Of a stretch of 5,175 bases of DNA, positions 1 to 5,175 are shown piece after piece; position 1 is the stretch's first letter, and the number at the start of each line of letters is the position of its first letter. Origin of the DNA: PALSA-607 sp036510735 (GTDB lineage Bacteria > Actinomycetota > Actinomycetes > Acidothermales > Acidothermaceae); NCBI GenBank assembly GCA_036510735.1, contig DATCDK010000086.1, positions 1-5,175 on the forward strand. The letters run 5' to 3'. The translations under genes were made by a program, and so were the position numbers. The notes beneath the pieces are model-generated. The model had not been told where the DNA came from. It made no database searches and was given only the letters and a program-made list of their open reading frames with translations.

Positions 1-248
1 AAGTTGGGATTCTTCTTGGCGATGTCGGCGCGCAGGGTGCTCTTGGTTGAAAGGGCAACGACCAACGACACGAGCCCGAGAACTGCGGCGACGAACATCA
101 GCCGCACTGCGTTGACCACCGACGAAGGTGCTGGCCCGACCGGAACGGGCGGGCTGTACTGAGCAGGCGGCATTGCGCCGTAGCCAGGAGCTGGCGGAAG
201 CGGCAGCTGATATGCCGGTTGAGCTGTGGGTTCAGTCGGTTCGGACAT
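1..248 (-). CDS. Proline-rich N-terminus membrane protein, partial (C-terminus beyond left edge)
   Basis: Translating leftwards from the ATG at 248-246 gives 82 complete codons that stay open to the window edge. The N-terminus (residues 1-43, starting MSEPTEPTAQPAYQLP) is rich in Pro, Ala, Tyr and Gln, low in charge, and probably disordered. It is followed by one clear hydrophobic helix at about 48-67 (VRLMFVAAVLGLVSLVVAL) and then a charged stretch with STKSTLRADIAKKNPN. Many actinobacteria carry small multi-pass membrane proteins with such a Pro-rich cytoplasmic tail and a first helix of the NAVRLM type; most have no known function, and I do not assign one. A purine-rich AGGGGAG (258-252 on this strand) supports the start, although only 3 bases separate it from the ATG. 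The gene follows the permease stop by 29 bases on the same strand with no terminator visible, so co-transcription with the exporter is likely. Whether it helps the exporter is unknown. The missing part probably holds further membrane segments. Confidence 0.75.
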   Translation of the reverse strand, partial: MSEPTEPTAQPAYQLPLPPAPGYGAMPPAQYSPPVPVGPAPSSVVNAVRLMFVAAVLGLVSLVVALSTKSTLRADIAKKNPN

Positions 249-277
249 GTGCTCCCCTGGTCTTTGATATGTGGGTG

Positions 278-1114
278 TTAGGCGTCCCGACGGTTCAACA
301 GCCAGGCCGCGAGGCCTAACAGAATTGCTGTCCACAAGCAGAAGACACCAAACCCTTGCCACGGCGAGAGCAGGTCAGTCTTGCTCTCATGCGCCTGCCC
401 GATCAAGTGGCCAGCCTCTGACGGCATGTATGCGTGGACGTGCTTGCCGAGACTGCCCGGCAGCAGTTGGGCGAGTGGCGCGAGCACCAGCACAAACGCG
501 ATGACACCGGTAATGGCGCCCGCAGTGTGTCGCACCAGAGCGCCGATCGCGAGCGCGAACAGCCCGAGAACCGCGAGGTAAAGGCCGCCGCCGATGACGG
601 CTCGCAATACACCAGGGTCACTGAGCGAGACCGGTGCATGGTTGTGAATGATCTTCGCGCCAAGAAAGAACGACGGGAACACCACGAGTTCGCCAAGCAC
701 GAAGATGCTGAAGGCGAAGACGGCACACTTCGCCGCGAGCATAGGCGTGCGCTTCGGAACGGCAAGCAGGCTGGAGCGAATAGAGCCGGTCGAATACTCA
801 CCAGCCATCACGAGTACGCCGAGCACGCAGATCGTCAGTTGGCTGAACGCTAAGCCGCTACCGAGAATGAAGCTGGTCGGGTCGGCGAGGATGTCGGCAC
901 GCTGTGAGGGGTCGGCTTTGGCCCAGTTGTGCTCGTTCAGCCAGACGAGCAGCGTGGTGAAGCCTGGGGTGAGAACGGCGAGCAGGAGCAGCGACCACAA
1001 CGTCGAACGCACGGTGACGAGCTTGGTCCACTCTGAGCGCAGCAGCCGCGCCGTCTTGACCCCAGTGGACGGAGCGTCTGTCACGGCCGACGGTACTGCC
1101 GTTGCGGTCGTCAT
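278..1114 (-). CDS. ABC-2 type transporter permease subunit
   Basis: A 278-residue integral membrane protein, the expected membrane partner of the ATPase encoded just upstream. A cytoplasmic N-terminus of about 35 residues (with LLRSEWTKLVTVRSTLW, typical of the ABC-2 permease start) leads into about six hydrophobic segments at roughly 38-59, 83-104, 126-152, 170-194, 198-218 and 254-274. The loop after segment 2 carries GEYSTGSIRSSLLAVPKR (105-122), matching the E-Y-x-x-G-x-I-R pattern common in ABC-2/NatB/BcrB-like permeases, where it forms part of the coupling region. The protein ends in RRDA. The ATG overlaps the ATPase stop as ATGA (1114-1111), and AAGGGAG at 1127-1121 lies 6 bases upstream, so translation is probably coupled to that of the ATPase. 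Family members export peptides, antibiotics or ions from the cytoplasmic membrane; the substrate cannot be read from this sequence. Length and topology are normal and there is no sign of damage. Confidence 0.9.
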   Translation of the reverse strand: MTTATAVPSAVTDAPSTGVKTARLLRSEWTKLVTVRSTLWSLLLLAVLTPGFTTLLVWLNEHNWAKADPSQRADILADPTSFILGSGLAFSQLTICVLGVLVMAGEYSTGSIRSSLLAVPKRTPMLAAKCAVFAFSIFVLGELVVFPSFFLGAKIIHNHAPVSLSDPGVLRAVIGGGLYLAVLGLFALAIGALVRHTAGAITGVIAFVLVLAPLAQLLPGSLGKHVHAYMPSEAGHLIGQAHESKTDLLSPWQGFGVFCLWTAILLGLAAWLLNRRDA

Positions 1115-2058
1115 GCTGCACTCCCTTCGGCGGACGACGGATCGGGCGCGCCGCCGATCGACCCCTCGTACTCGGCGCTACCTCGCGTCAGTTCCATGAA
1201 CGCCTCCTCGAGCGATGCTGCCTGTGGAGCGAGTTCATGGAGTTCGATCCCGGCGCTTGCGGCGAGATGCCCGATCCGCGGGGCAAGGAGGTTACGAACG
1301 GTCACCTCGTCGGCGTCCGTCTTCGCGATGACGCCGCCATCGGCGGTGATGAGCTCGGCCAGCCGGGCCACGTCGGGAGACTTCACCAAGACCGACTTCT
1401 CGGAGCTTCGTTCGATGAACTCCTCTGTGGTGCAGTCGGCCATCAACTTGCCGCGGCCGATGACAATCAGATGATCGGCCGTGACGGCCATCTCGTTCAT
1501 CAAGTGACTCGAGACGAAGACCGTTCGTCCTTCAGACGCGAGTCGCTTGAGCAAATTCCGGATCCAGAGGATCGCTTCGGGGTCGAGTCCGTTCACCGGC
1601 TCGTCGAGCACGAGGACATCGGGGTTGCCGAGCAGCGCGGCGGCGATACCGAGCCGCTGGCCCATGCCGAGGGAAAATCCCTTCACCCGCTTCTTGGCGA
1701 CGCTACTCAGGCCGACGAGCTCGATGACCTCGTCAACGCGCTTACGCGGCAAGCCTTGGCTCTGTGCCAACACGAGCAGGTTGTTGTACGCACTGCGACC
1801 ACTGTGAACGGCGCGCGCTTCGAGCAGCGCGCCGACCACTCGTAGCGGTTCGGCGAGGTCGCGATAGTGCCGACCGTCGATCGTTGCGCTGCCGGTATCG
1901 GGACGGTCGAGTCCGAGGAGGAGTCGCATCGTCGTCGACTTGCCTGCACCGTTCGGGCCAAGGAAGCCGGTCACAGTGCCTGGCTGCACGGTGAACGACA
2001 GGTGATCGACCGCGAGCTTGTCGCCGTACCTCTTGCTGAGATCGCGCGCCTCGATCAC
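1111..2058 (-). CDS. ABC transporter ATP-binding protein, BcrA/CcmA-like drug or peptide exporter ATPase
   Basis: A 315-residue cytoplasmic nucleotide-binding subunit that drives the ABC-2 permease encoded immediately downstream. Visible motifs are Walker A GPNGAGKST (34-42), signature FSLGMGQRLGIA (128-139) in place of canonical LSGGQ, Walker B VLVLDEP (148-154), D-loop NGLD (156-159), and switch histidine H185 in SSHL. The Q-loop position reads VGALLE (76-81), so Glu replaces Gln; this and the SLGMGQ signature are typical of BcrA-type exporters, not a lesion. A C-terminal domain of about 100 residues ends in a Gly/Ser/Ala-rich tail. I chose the GTG at 2058-2056 because AGGGAGGA lies 6 bases upstream and the protein then begins VIEARDLSKRYG, where this family begins. 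The frame stays open upstream to 2352, but that stretch has no family similarity and overlaps the divergent gene. The stop overlaps the permease ATG. The exported substrate is unknown; antibiotic or peptide export is the usual role. Confidence 0.92.
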   Translation of the reverse strand: MIEARDLSKRYGDKLAVDHLSFTVQPGTVTGFLGPNGAGKSTTMRLLLGLDRPDTGSATIDGRHYRDLAEPLRVVGALLEARAVHSGRSAYNNLLVLAQSQGLPRKRVDEVIELVGLSSVAKKRVKGFSLGMGQRLGIAAALLGNPDVLVLDEPVNGLDPEAILWIRNLLKRLASEGRTVFVSSHLMNEMAVTADHLIVIGRGKLMADCTTEEFIERSSEKSVLVKSPDVARLAELITADGGVIAKTDADEVTVRNLLAPRIGHLAASAGIELHELAPQAASLEEAFMELTRGSAEYEGSIGGAPDPSSAEGSAA

Positions 2059-2064
2059 GCTCGG

Positions 2065-2072
2065 TCCTCCCT
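2065..2072 (-). promoter_or_regulatory. Ribosome binding site deciding the ABC ATPase start
   Basis: On the minus strand this reads AGGGAGGA, nearly a full match to the anti-Shine-Dalgarno sequence, followed by a 6-base spacer (CCGAGC) and GTG. It fixes the start at 2058 rather than at any of the upstream in-frame codons. Confidence 0.8.
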
Positions 2073-2099
2073 CGTCTGTGTGCAATCGAGCTAGCACCC

Positions 2100-2105
2100 A
2101 AGGTA
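2100..2105 (-). promoter_or_regulatory. Candidate -10 element for the exporter operon
   Basis: The minus strand reads CGATACCTT, containing TACCTT (TANNNT type) 41 bases before the GTG start. The same nine bases occur on the plus strand at 4484-4492, in front of the amidotransferase-like gene. No good -35 hexamer is seen at 16-19 bases; a TTGTCT lies at 2135-2130 but the spacing of 24 is too long. This is a weak candidate based on pattern only. Confidence 0.25.
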
Positions 2106-2126
2106 TCGGGGGAGCGCCCGGAACAC

Positions 2127-2147
2127 CGCAGACAAATGTCACCTGCG
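2127..2147. promoter_or_regulatory. Overlapping short inverted repeats in the divergent promoter region (possible operator)
   Basis: Two inverted repeats overlap here. CGCAG at 2127-2131 pairs with CTGCG at 2143-2147, and within them GACA at 2131-2134 pairs with TGTC at 2137-2140 around AA. They sit near the middle of the region between the divergent exporter and HelD-like genes, about where the -35 of the rightward promoter would be. The dyads have different centres, and arms of 4-5 bases can occur by chance, so an operator role is inference. Confidence 0.25.
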
Positions 2148-2167
2148 CGTGGCTGGCGCCCGCCCGG

Positions 2168-2173
2168 TAGGGT
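2168..2173 (+). promoter_or_regulatory. Candidate -10 element for the HelD-like gene
   Basis: TAGGGT fits the actinobacterial TANNNT -10 pattern and lies 44 bases before the GTG start. The sequence at a 17-18 base distance upstream (around 2144-2150, TGCGCGT) is not a recognisable -35, so the assignment rests on the -10 alone. Confidence 0.3.
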
Positions 2174-2180
2174 AGACGCC

Positions 2181-2207
2181 GCACGATCGGCGGTGATGCA
2201 CGATCGG
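2181..2207 (+). repeat. Direct repeat of GCACGATCGG in the HelD-like gene leader
   Basis: GCACGATCGG occurs at 2181-2190 and again at 2198-2207, start to start 17 bases. Each copy contains the palindrome CGATCG, so the two copies can also pair as a 6-base RNA stem with an 11-base loop. The second copy overlaps the first two bases of the ribosome binding site (2206-2213). It could be a tandem protein-binding site, a leader hairpin, or chance. Confidence 0.5.
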
Positions 2208-2213
2208 AAGGGG
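2206..2213 (+). promoter_or_regulatory. Ribosome binding site of the HelD-like gene
   Basis: GGAAGGGG stands 4 bases before the GTG at 2218-2220. Nearby GTG (2193-2195) and ATG (2196-2198) codons are out of frame, so this site supports the GTG at 2218. Confidence 0.6.
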
Positions 2214-2217
2214 TTCG

Positions 2218-4458
2218 GTGGCTGACGTAGAGACCGAACTCGTGCGCGAGCAGCAGTATGTTGACCGCTTGTACTCCAGGCTCGATGAGCTGCGCGACCG
2301 CACCGAACGCGAGCTGATCGCCGTCCGGGCTACTGCTCCTTCGGGTACCCATCAGAACCGCTCTGAGCGCGATTCGTTCGCGGGCCTCTATGAGCAGCGC
2401 CTGTCACAGCTGCGGGCCGTCGAGGACAGGCTGGTCTTCGGTCGGTTCGACACCGTTGAAGAGGGACGCCGATATGTGGGGCGCATCGGGTTGTCCGACG
2501 AGGATCGCCACCAGCTGCTCATCGACTGGCGAGCGCCCGCCGCGAGGCTCTTCTACCAGGCAACTGCTGCCTCTCCCGGCGACGTGGTGCGGCGTCGCCA
2601 CCTGACGACGCGCAACCGAGCGGTGACGGCGATCGAGGACGAGGTGCTCGATCTCGACGGGCTCGAGGCGAGTGATCTTTCGACGCTGTCGGGTGAAGGC
2701 GCGCTGCTCGCCGCGCTCAACGCGAAACGCACCGGCCGCATGGGCGACATCGTCGCGACGATCCAGGCCGAGCAGGACGACGTCATCAGGGCGGAACTGC
2801 CCGGGGTGCTTGTCGTTCAGGGCGGTCCTGGTACCGGGAAGACCGCTGTCGCGCTGCATCGCGCCGCGTACCTGCTCTACACGCACCGCGAGCGGTTGGC
2901 CAGAAGCGGTGTGCTCCTGGTCGGGCCGAACCAGACTTTCCTGCGCTACATCGAGAAAGTGCTCCCGTCGCTGGGCGAAACAGGCGTCGTGATGGTGACA
3001 CCAGGGGAGTTGTTGCCCGGCGTCGTCGCGACGACAGATGACGTGGCCGAGGTCGTCGCGCTGAAGGGCGATGTCCGCATGGCTGGCGTGATTGCGGCCG
3101 CCGTCGAGCAGCGCCAGCGGATTCCTGATGGCCCGCGCATGCTGAATGTCGAAGGTCACCAGTTGGTATTGCGCCCGCACGTTGTTGCTGCGGCCCGCGC
3201 CCACGCGCGCCGCAATCGTCGGCCGCACAATCTCGCGCGCGTGTCGTATGTGAAGGAGATTCTCGACGGGTTGGCATCGCAGTACGCGCGCCTGCTCGGC
3301 GTCCAACTCTCGGCCGACAACCGCACCGAGTTGCTCGCGGACCTGCGCGAATCACCGGACGTGCGACGCGAGGTCAACCTCACCTGGATGCCGATGACGC
3401 CGCAAAGCTTGCTTGAAGGTCTGTACGCCGAGCCGCAACGGTTGGCCGCAGCAGCACCGCATCTGGACGACGCGCAGCAGGCGAAGCTTTTCCGCGATCG
3501 CGGTGCGCCATGGACCATTTCCGATGTTCCGTTGCTCGACGAGGCTGCCGAACTCCTAGGCGATGACGACACCGGTGGCTACGAGCTCAAGCGGCAGGCG
3601 GCTCAGCAACGGTCGGCCGAAATCGAATATGCGAAAGGTGCGCTGCAGATTTCCGGCGGCGCTGGGGGGCTCGTCAGCGCGGAGGCACTCGCTGGTCGGT
3701 TCGCCGACGAAGGACCGATCTTGAGCGCTGCAGAGCGTGCTGCCGTCGACCGCACCTGGGCGTACGGGCACGTCGTCGTCGACGAGGCTCAGGAGTTGTC
3801 GGCGATGGCGTGGCGGTTGCTGATGCGCCGGTGTCCCGCGAAGTCGATGACACTTGTCGGCGATATTGCGCAGACCGGTTCGGCGGCTGGTGCTCATTCG
3901 TGGGCGGAGGTCTTGGATCCGTACGTCGAGGGTCGCTGGCGGCTCACCGAGTTGACGGTCAACTACCGCACGCCTGCCCAGGTCATGGCTTTGGCATCGG
4001 CGATGCTCGAGGCTGCCGGCGTCACGGCGACCGCCCCGCGTTCGGTGCGCGACGGTGACGTGCCGCCGACGGCTCATCGCGTCGAGCCCGGTGACATCGA
4101 CGCGATCGTCGACGTGGTGCGTGCCGAATTCGACGTGCTCGGCGAGGGCAGGCTCGCCGTGATCGCCCCCGCTACGCAGGTTGGCTCCCTTCAGCTCGCC
4201 CTAGCCGCGTCGTTGCCGGCCGGGGTGGTGGCGTCGGGATACGGCGCCCTCGACGCGCCCGTGGGTGTGCTCGTCGTGAGCCAGGCCAAGGGTCTGGAGT
4301 TCGACGCCGTGGTGCTCGTTGAGCCGGCTCGGATCCTCGCGGCATCGGCCCGCGGCGCAAATGACCTCTATGTCGCGCTGACCCGCCCCACCCAGCGCCT
4401 GCGGATCGTGCACAGCGAGCCGTTGCCGGCCGGGCTCGGCACGATTCTTGAAAGCTGA
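2218..4458 (+). CDS. helD: HelD/HelR-type RNA polymerase recycling ATPase (UvrD/Rep-like SF1 helicase family)
   Basis: A 746-residue SF1A-type motor ATPase. The N-terminal 70 or so residues (TELVREQQYVDRLYSRLDELRDR) form a charged helical region, expected to be the coiled-coil arm that enters the RNA polymerase secondary channel. Then come the conserved LVFGRFDT (72-79), RRYVGRIG (84-91) and LLIDWRAPAARLFY (100-113) blocks of the family. Motor motifs: Q-motif-like IQAEQDDVIR (182-191), Walker A GGPGTGKT (202-209), Walker B VVVDEAQE (519-526), motif III LVGDIAQTG (546-554), motif IV VNYRTP (581-586), motif V SQAKGLEFD (688-696), and motif VI YVALTRPTQRL (718-728). All are intact. The insertion between the 1A lobes (about 210-515) is where HelD proteins carry the loop that reaches the primary channel. 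Length fits actinobacterial (class II) HelD. Known relatives release stalled RNA polymerase from nucleic acid, and HelR members protect it from rifamycins. HelD versus HelR cannot be decided here; a DNA-repair helicase is less likely given the N-terminus. Divergent from the ABC exporter. Confidence 0.85.
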   Translation: MADVETELVREQQYVDRLYSRLDELRDRTERELIAVRATAPSGTHQNRSERDSFAGLYEQRLSQLRAVEDRLVFGRFDTVEEGRRYVGRIGLSDEDRHQLLIDWRAPAARLFYQATAASPGDVVRRRHLTTRNRAVTAIEDEVLDLDGLEASDLSTLSGEGALLAALNAKRTGRMGDIVATIQAEQDDVIRAELPGVLVVQGGPGTGKTAVALHRAAYLLYTHRERLARSGVLLVGPNQTFLRYIEKVLPSLGETGVVMVTPGELLPGVVATTDDVAEVVALKGDVRMAGVIAAAVEQRQRIPDGPRMLNVEGHQLVLRPHVVAAARAHARRNRRPHNLARVSYVKEILDGLASQYARLLGVQLSADNRTELLADLRESPDVRREVNLTWMPMTPQSLLEGLYAEPQRLAAAAPHLDDAQQAKLFRDRGAPWTISDVPLLDEAAELLGDDDTGGYELKRQAAQQRSAEIEYAKGALQISGGAGGLVSAEALAGRFADEGPILSAAERAAVDRTWAYGHVVVDEAQELSAMAWRLLMRRCPAKSMTLVGDIAQTGSAAGAHSWAEVLDPYVEGRWRLTELTVNYRTPAQVMALASAMLEAAGVTATAPRSVRDGDVPPTAHRVEPGDIDAIVDVVRAEFDVLGEGRLAVIAPATQVGSLQLALAASLPAGVVASGYGALDAPVGVLVVSQAKGLEFDAVVLVEPARILAASARGANDLYVALTRPTQRLRIVHSEPLPAGLGTILES

Positions 4459-4538
4459 TTCTTGAGACCTGAATGGTCTGCTGCGATACCTTTTGAGGGA
4501 ACGTGCGTGGCAGTTTGAGCAACCGAAGGACAAGGGTC
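4459..4538 (+). other. Intergenic gap with a short hairpin and a candidate promoter
   Basis: The 80 bases between the two plus-strand genes contain a perfect inverted repeat, AGACC (4465-4469) and GGTCT (4475-4479), with a 5-base loop. No T-run follows directly (a TTTT is 12 bases downstream), so it is a poor intrinsic terminator. TTGAGA (4462-4467) and TACCTT (4487-4492) are 19 bases apart and could be a -35/-10 pair, in which case the repeat would lie in the promoter spacer as an operator-like element. The downstream gene may therefore have its own promoter. Confidence 0.35.
4525..4530 (+). promoter_or_regulatory. Ribosome binding site of the amidotransferase-like gene
   Basis: GAAGGA lies 8 bases before the ATG at 4539. 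In-frame TTG (4515) and GTG (4503) upstream have no comparable site, so the ATG is preferred. Confidence 0.65.
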
Positions 4539-5175
4539 ATGAGACGACCGATCATCGGGCTCACGACGTACCGTGAGAACGCGCGCTGGGGCGTGTGGGA
4601 CCGGTTGGCGGACATCCAGTCGACGCTGTACACGGACGCCATCGCCGCAAGTGGGGGCGCGGTCGTTCTGGTGCCGCCCGCCGCTTCTGGAGTGCTCGAC
4701 GTGCTGCCTGCACTCGACGGTTTGTTGATTAGCGGCGGTGCAGACGTCGACCCAGCTACGTATTCCGCGGAAGCGCACCCAGCCGCCGGGCCGTTTCGGG
4801 CCGACCGCGACAACGCCGAGCTTGCGCTCGTCCGTGCGGCGGTCGAGGCGGGTGTGCCGGTGCTTGGTATCTGCCGCGGGCTCCAGGTGCTCAACGTGGC
4901 GCTCGGTGGAGATCTGATCCAGCATTTGCCTGAGATTGAAGGGGTTTTGCCGCACGCAGAGGGCAGCGGGATCTTCAGCACGCGCGCCGTCACACTCGAC
5001 CCCGAAAGCTGGATCGGCCGCACGTTGGGCGCCGGCGTGCCAACCGCGTGCCATCATCACCAGGCCGTCGACCGGGTTGCACAGGGGCTTCGGATTGTGG
5101 GACGAGCCGACGACGGGACGCCGGAAGCGCTCGAGGCTGCAGACGGCCGACCGGTGTTCGGTGTCCAGTGGCATC
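4539..5175 (+). CDS. Gamma-glutamyl-gamma-aminobutyrate hydrolase-family protein (class I GATase, peptidase C26), partial
   Basis: Translation from the ATG at 4539 gives 212 residues with no stop before the right edge. The protein starts MRRPIIGLTTY, the usual beginning of the PuuD-like family. Visible family features are LLISGGADVDPATY (62-75), containing the oxyanion-loop glycines, the nucleophile elbow GICRGLQVLN (110-119) with catalytic Cys112, the HHHQAVD block (172-178), and FGVQWH (207-212) with the catalytic His212. The third triad member, normally the Glu of WHPE, lies just beyond the window. PuuD-type enzymes hydrolyse the gamma-glutamyl amide bond of gamma-glutamyl-GABA in putrescine breakdown in the cytoplasm; many actinobacterial paralogues act on unknown gamma-glutamyl compounds. 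No putrescine genes are in view, so the substrate is not assigned. Relatives are about 230-260 residues, so about 20-45 are missing. Good ribosome binding site; 80 bases after the HelD-like gene. Confidence 0.9.
   Translation, partial: MRRPIIGLTTYRENARWGVWDRLADIQSTLYTDAIAASGGAVVLVPPAASGVLDVLPALDGLLISGGADVDPATYSAEAHPAAGPFRADRDNAELALVRAAVEAGVPVLGICRGLQVLNVALGGDLIQHLPEIEGVLPHAEGSGIFSTRAVTLDPESWIGRTLGAGVPTACHHHQAVDRVAQGLRIVGRADDGTPEALEAADGRPVFGVQWH

Noticed and set aside
434..853. Plus-strand open frame opposite the permease
   Set aside because: The product is extremely charged (Arg, Glu, His) as expected for the complement of a hydrophobic membrane protein; no ribosome binding site or motif was seen.
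1186..1797. Non-canonical Q-loop (Glu) and signature (SLGMGQ) of the ATPase as evidence of inactivation
   Set aside because: These variants are shared by BcrA-type exporter ATPases, and Walker A, Walker B and the switch histidine are intact.
1102..1845. 247-codon plus-strand open frame opposite the ABC ATPase
   Set aside because: The minus-strand frame has Walker A, signature, Walker B and switch histidine; the plus frame has no recognisable motif and is a shadow.
2059..2217. Rifamycin-associated element upstream of the HelD-like gene
   Set aside because: HelR genes can be preceded by a 19-base inverted repeat with a GGGGCTTGC-type arm; no such repeat is visible in this region on either strand.
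2059..2352. N-terminal extension of the ABC ATPase to an ATG at 2352
   Set aside because: The extra 98 residues show no ATPase-family sequence, overlap the N-terminus of the HelD-like gene on the other strand, and skip a strong AGGGAGGA site placed 6 bases before the GTG at 2058.
2404..3306. 300-codon open frame on the minus strand opposite the HelD-like gene
   Set aside because: It is a shadow of the high-GC coding strand: its composition is Arg/His/Asp-rich with no recognisable domain, and the plus-strand frame carries every HelD motif.
4416..4438. CGAGCC/GGCTCG hairpin near the end of the HelD-like gene as a terminator
   Set aside because: It lies within the coding sequence, has an 11-base loop, and is followed by no T-run; the stop codon is 20 bases further on.
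4172..5174. Long minus-strand open frames (4172-5023 and 4368-5174)
   Set aside because: They lie across two well-supported plus-strand genes and the gap between them, are low-complexity Ser/Arg/Pro-rich or His/Arg-rich, and contain no family motif.

Overview
The window is GC-rich, with coding capacity on both strands, GTG as well as ATG starts, and strong G or C third-position bias. Together with an actinobacterial-type HelD and a BcrA-like ABC exporter with an E in place of the Q-loop glutamine, this points to a high-GC actinomycete. I cannot place it to genus. No rRNA, tRNA, CRISPR array, insertion sequence or integration site is visible.

Left half (about 1-2058, minus strand): a compact three-gene unit read leftwards. 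It starts with an ABC transporter ATPase (GTG start at 2058), followed by its ABC-2 type permease. The ATPase stop and the permease start overlap as ATGA. After a 29-base gap comes a proline-rich membrane protein that runs off the left edge. The first two genes form a classic exporter pair; the third is probably co-transcribed.

Middle (2059-2217): a 159-base divergent intergenic region. It holds both ribosome binding sites, weak promoter candidates for each direction, overlapping short inverted repeats near its centre, and a 10-base direct repeat just upstream of the rightward gene.

Right half (2218-5175, plus strand): a 746-residue UvrD/Rep-like superfamily 1 ATPase of the HelD/HelR type, an RNA polymerase recycling factor. 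After an 80-base gap comes the first 212 codons of a class I glutamine amidotransferase-like hydrolase of the PuuD/peptidase C26 family, cut by the right edge. This last gene is clear by translation from 4539.

Functional reading: a drug-type exporter divergent from an RNA polymerase-protecting or recycling motor would make sense in antibiotic response, but only adjacency supports this. All five genes belong to known kinds of family. I find no convincing undescribed system; the main open points are regulatory, in the 2059-2217 region and the 4459-4538 gap.
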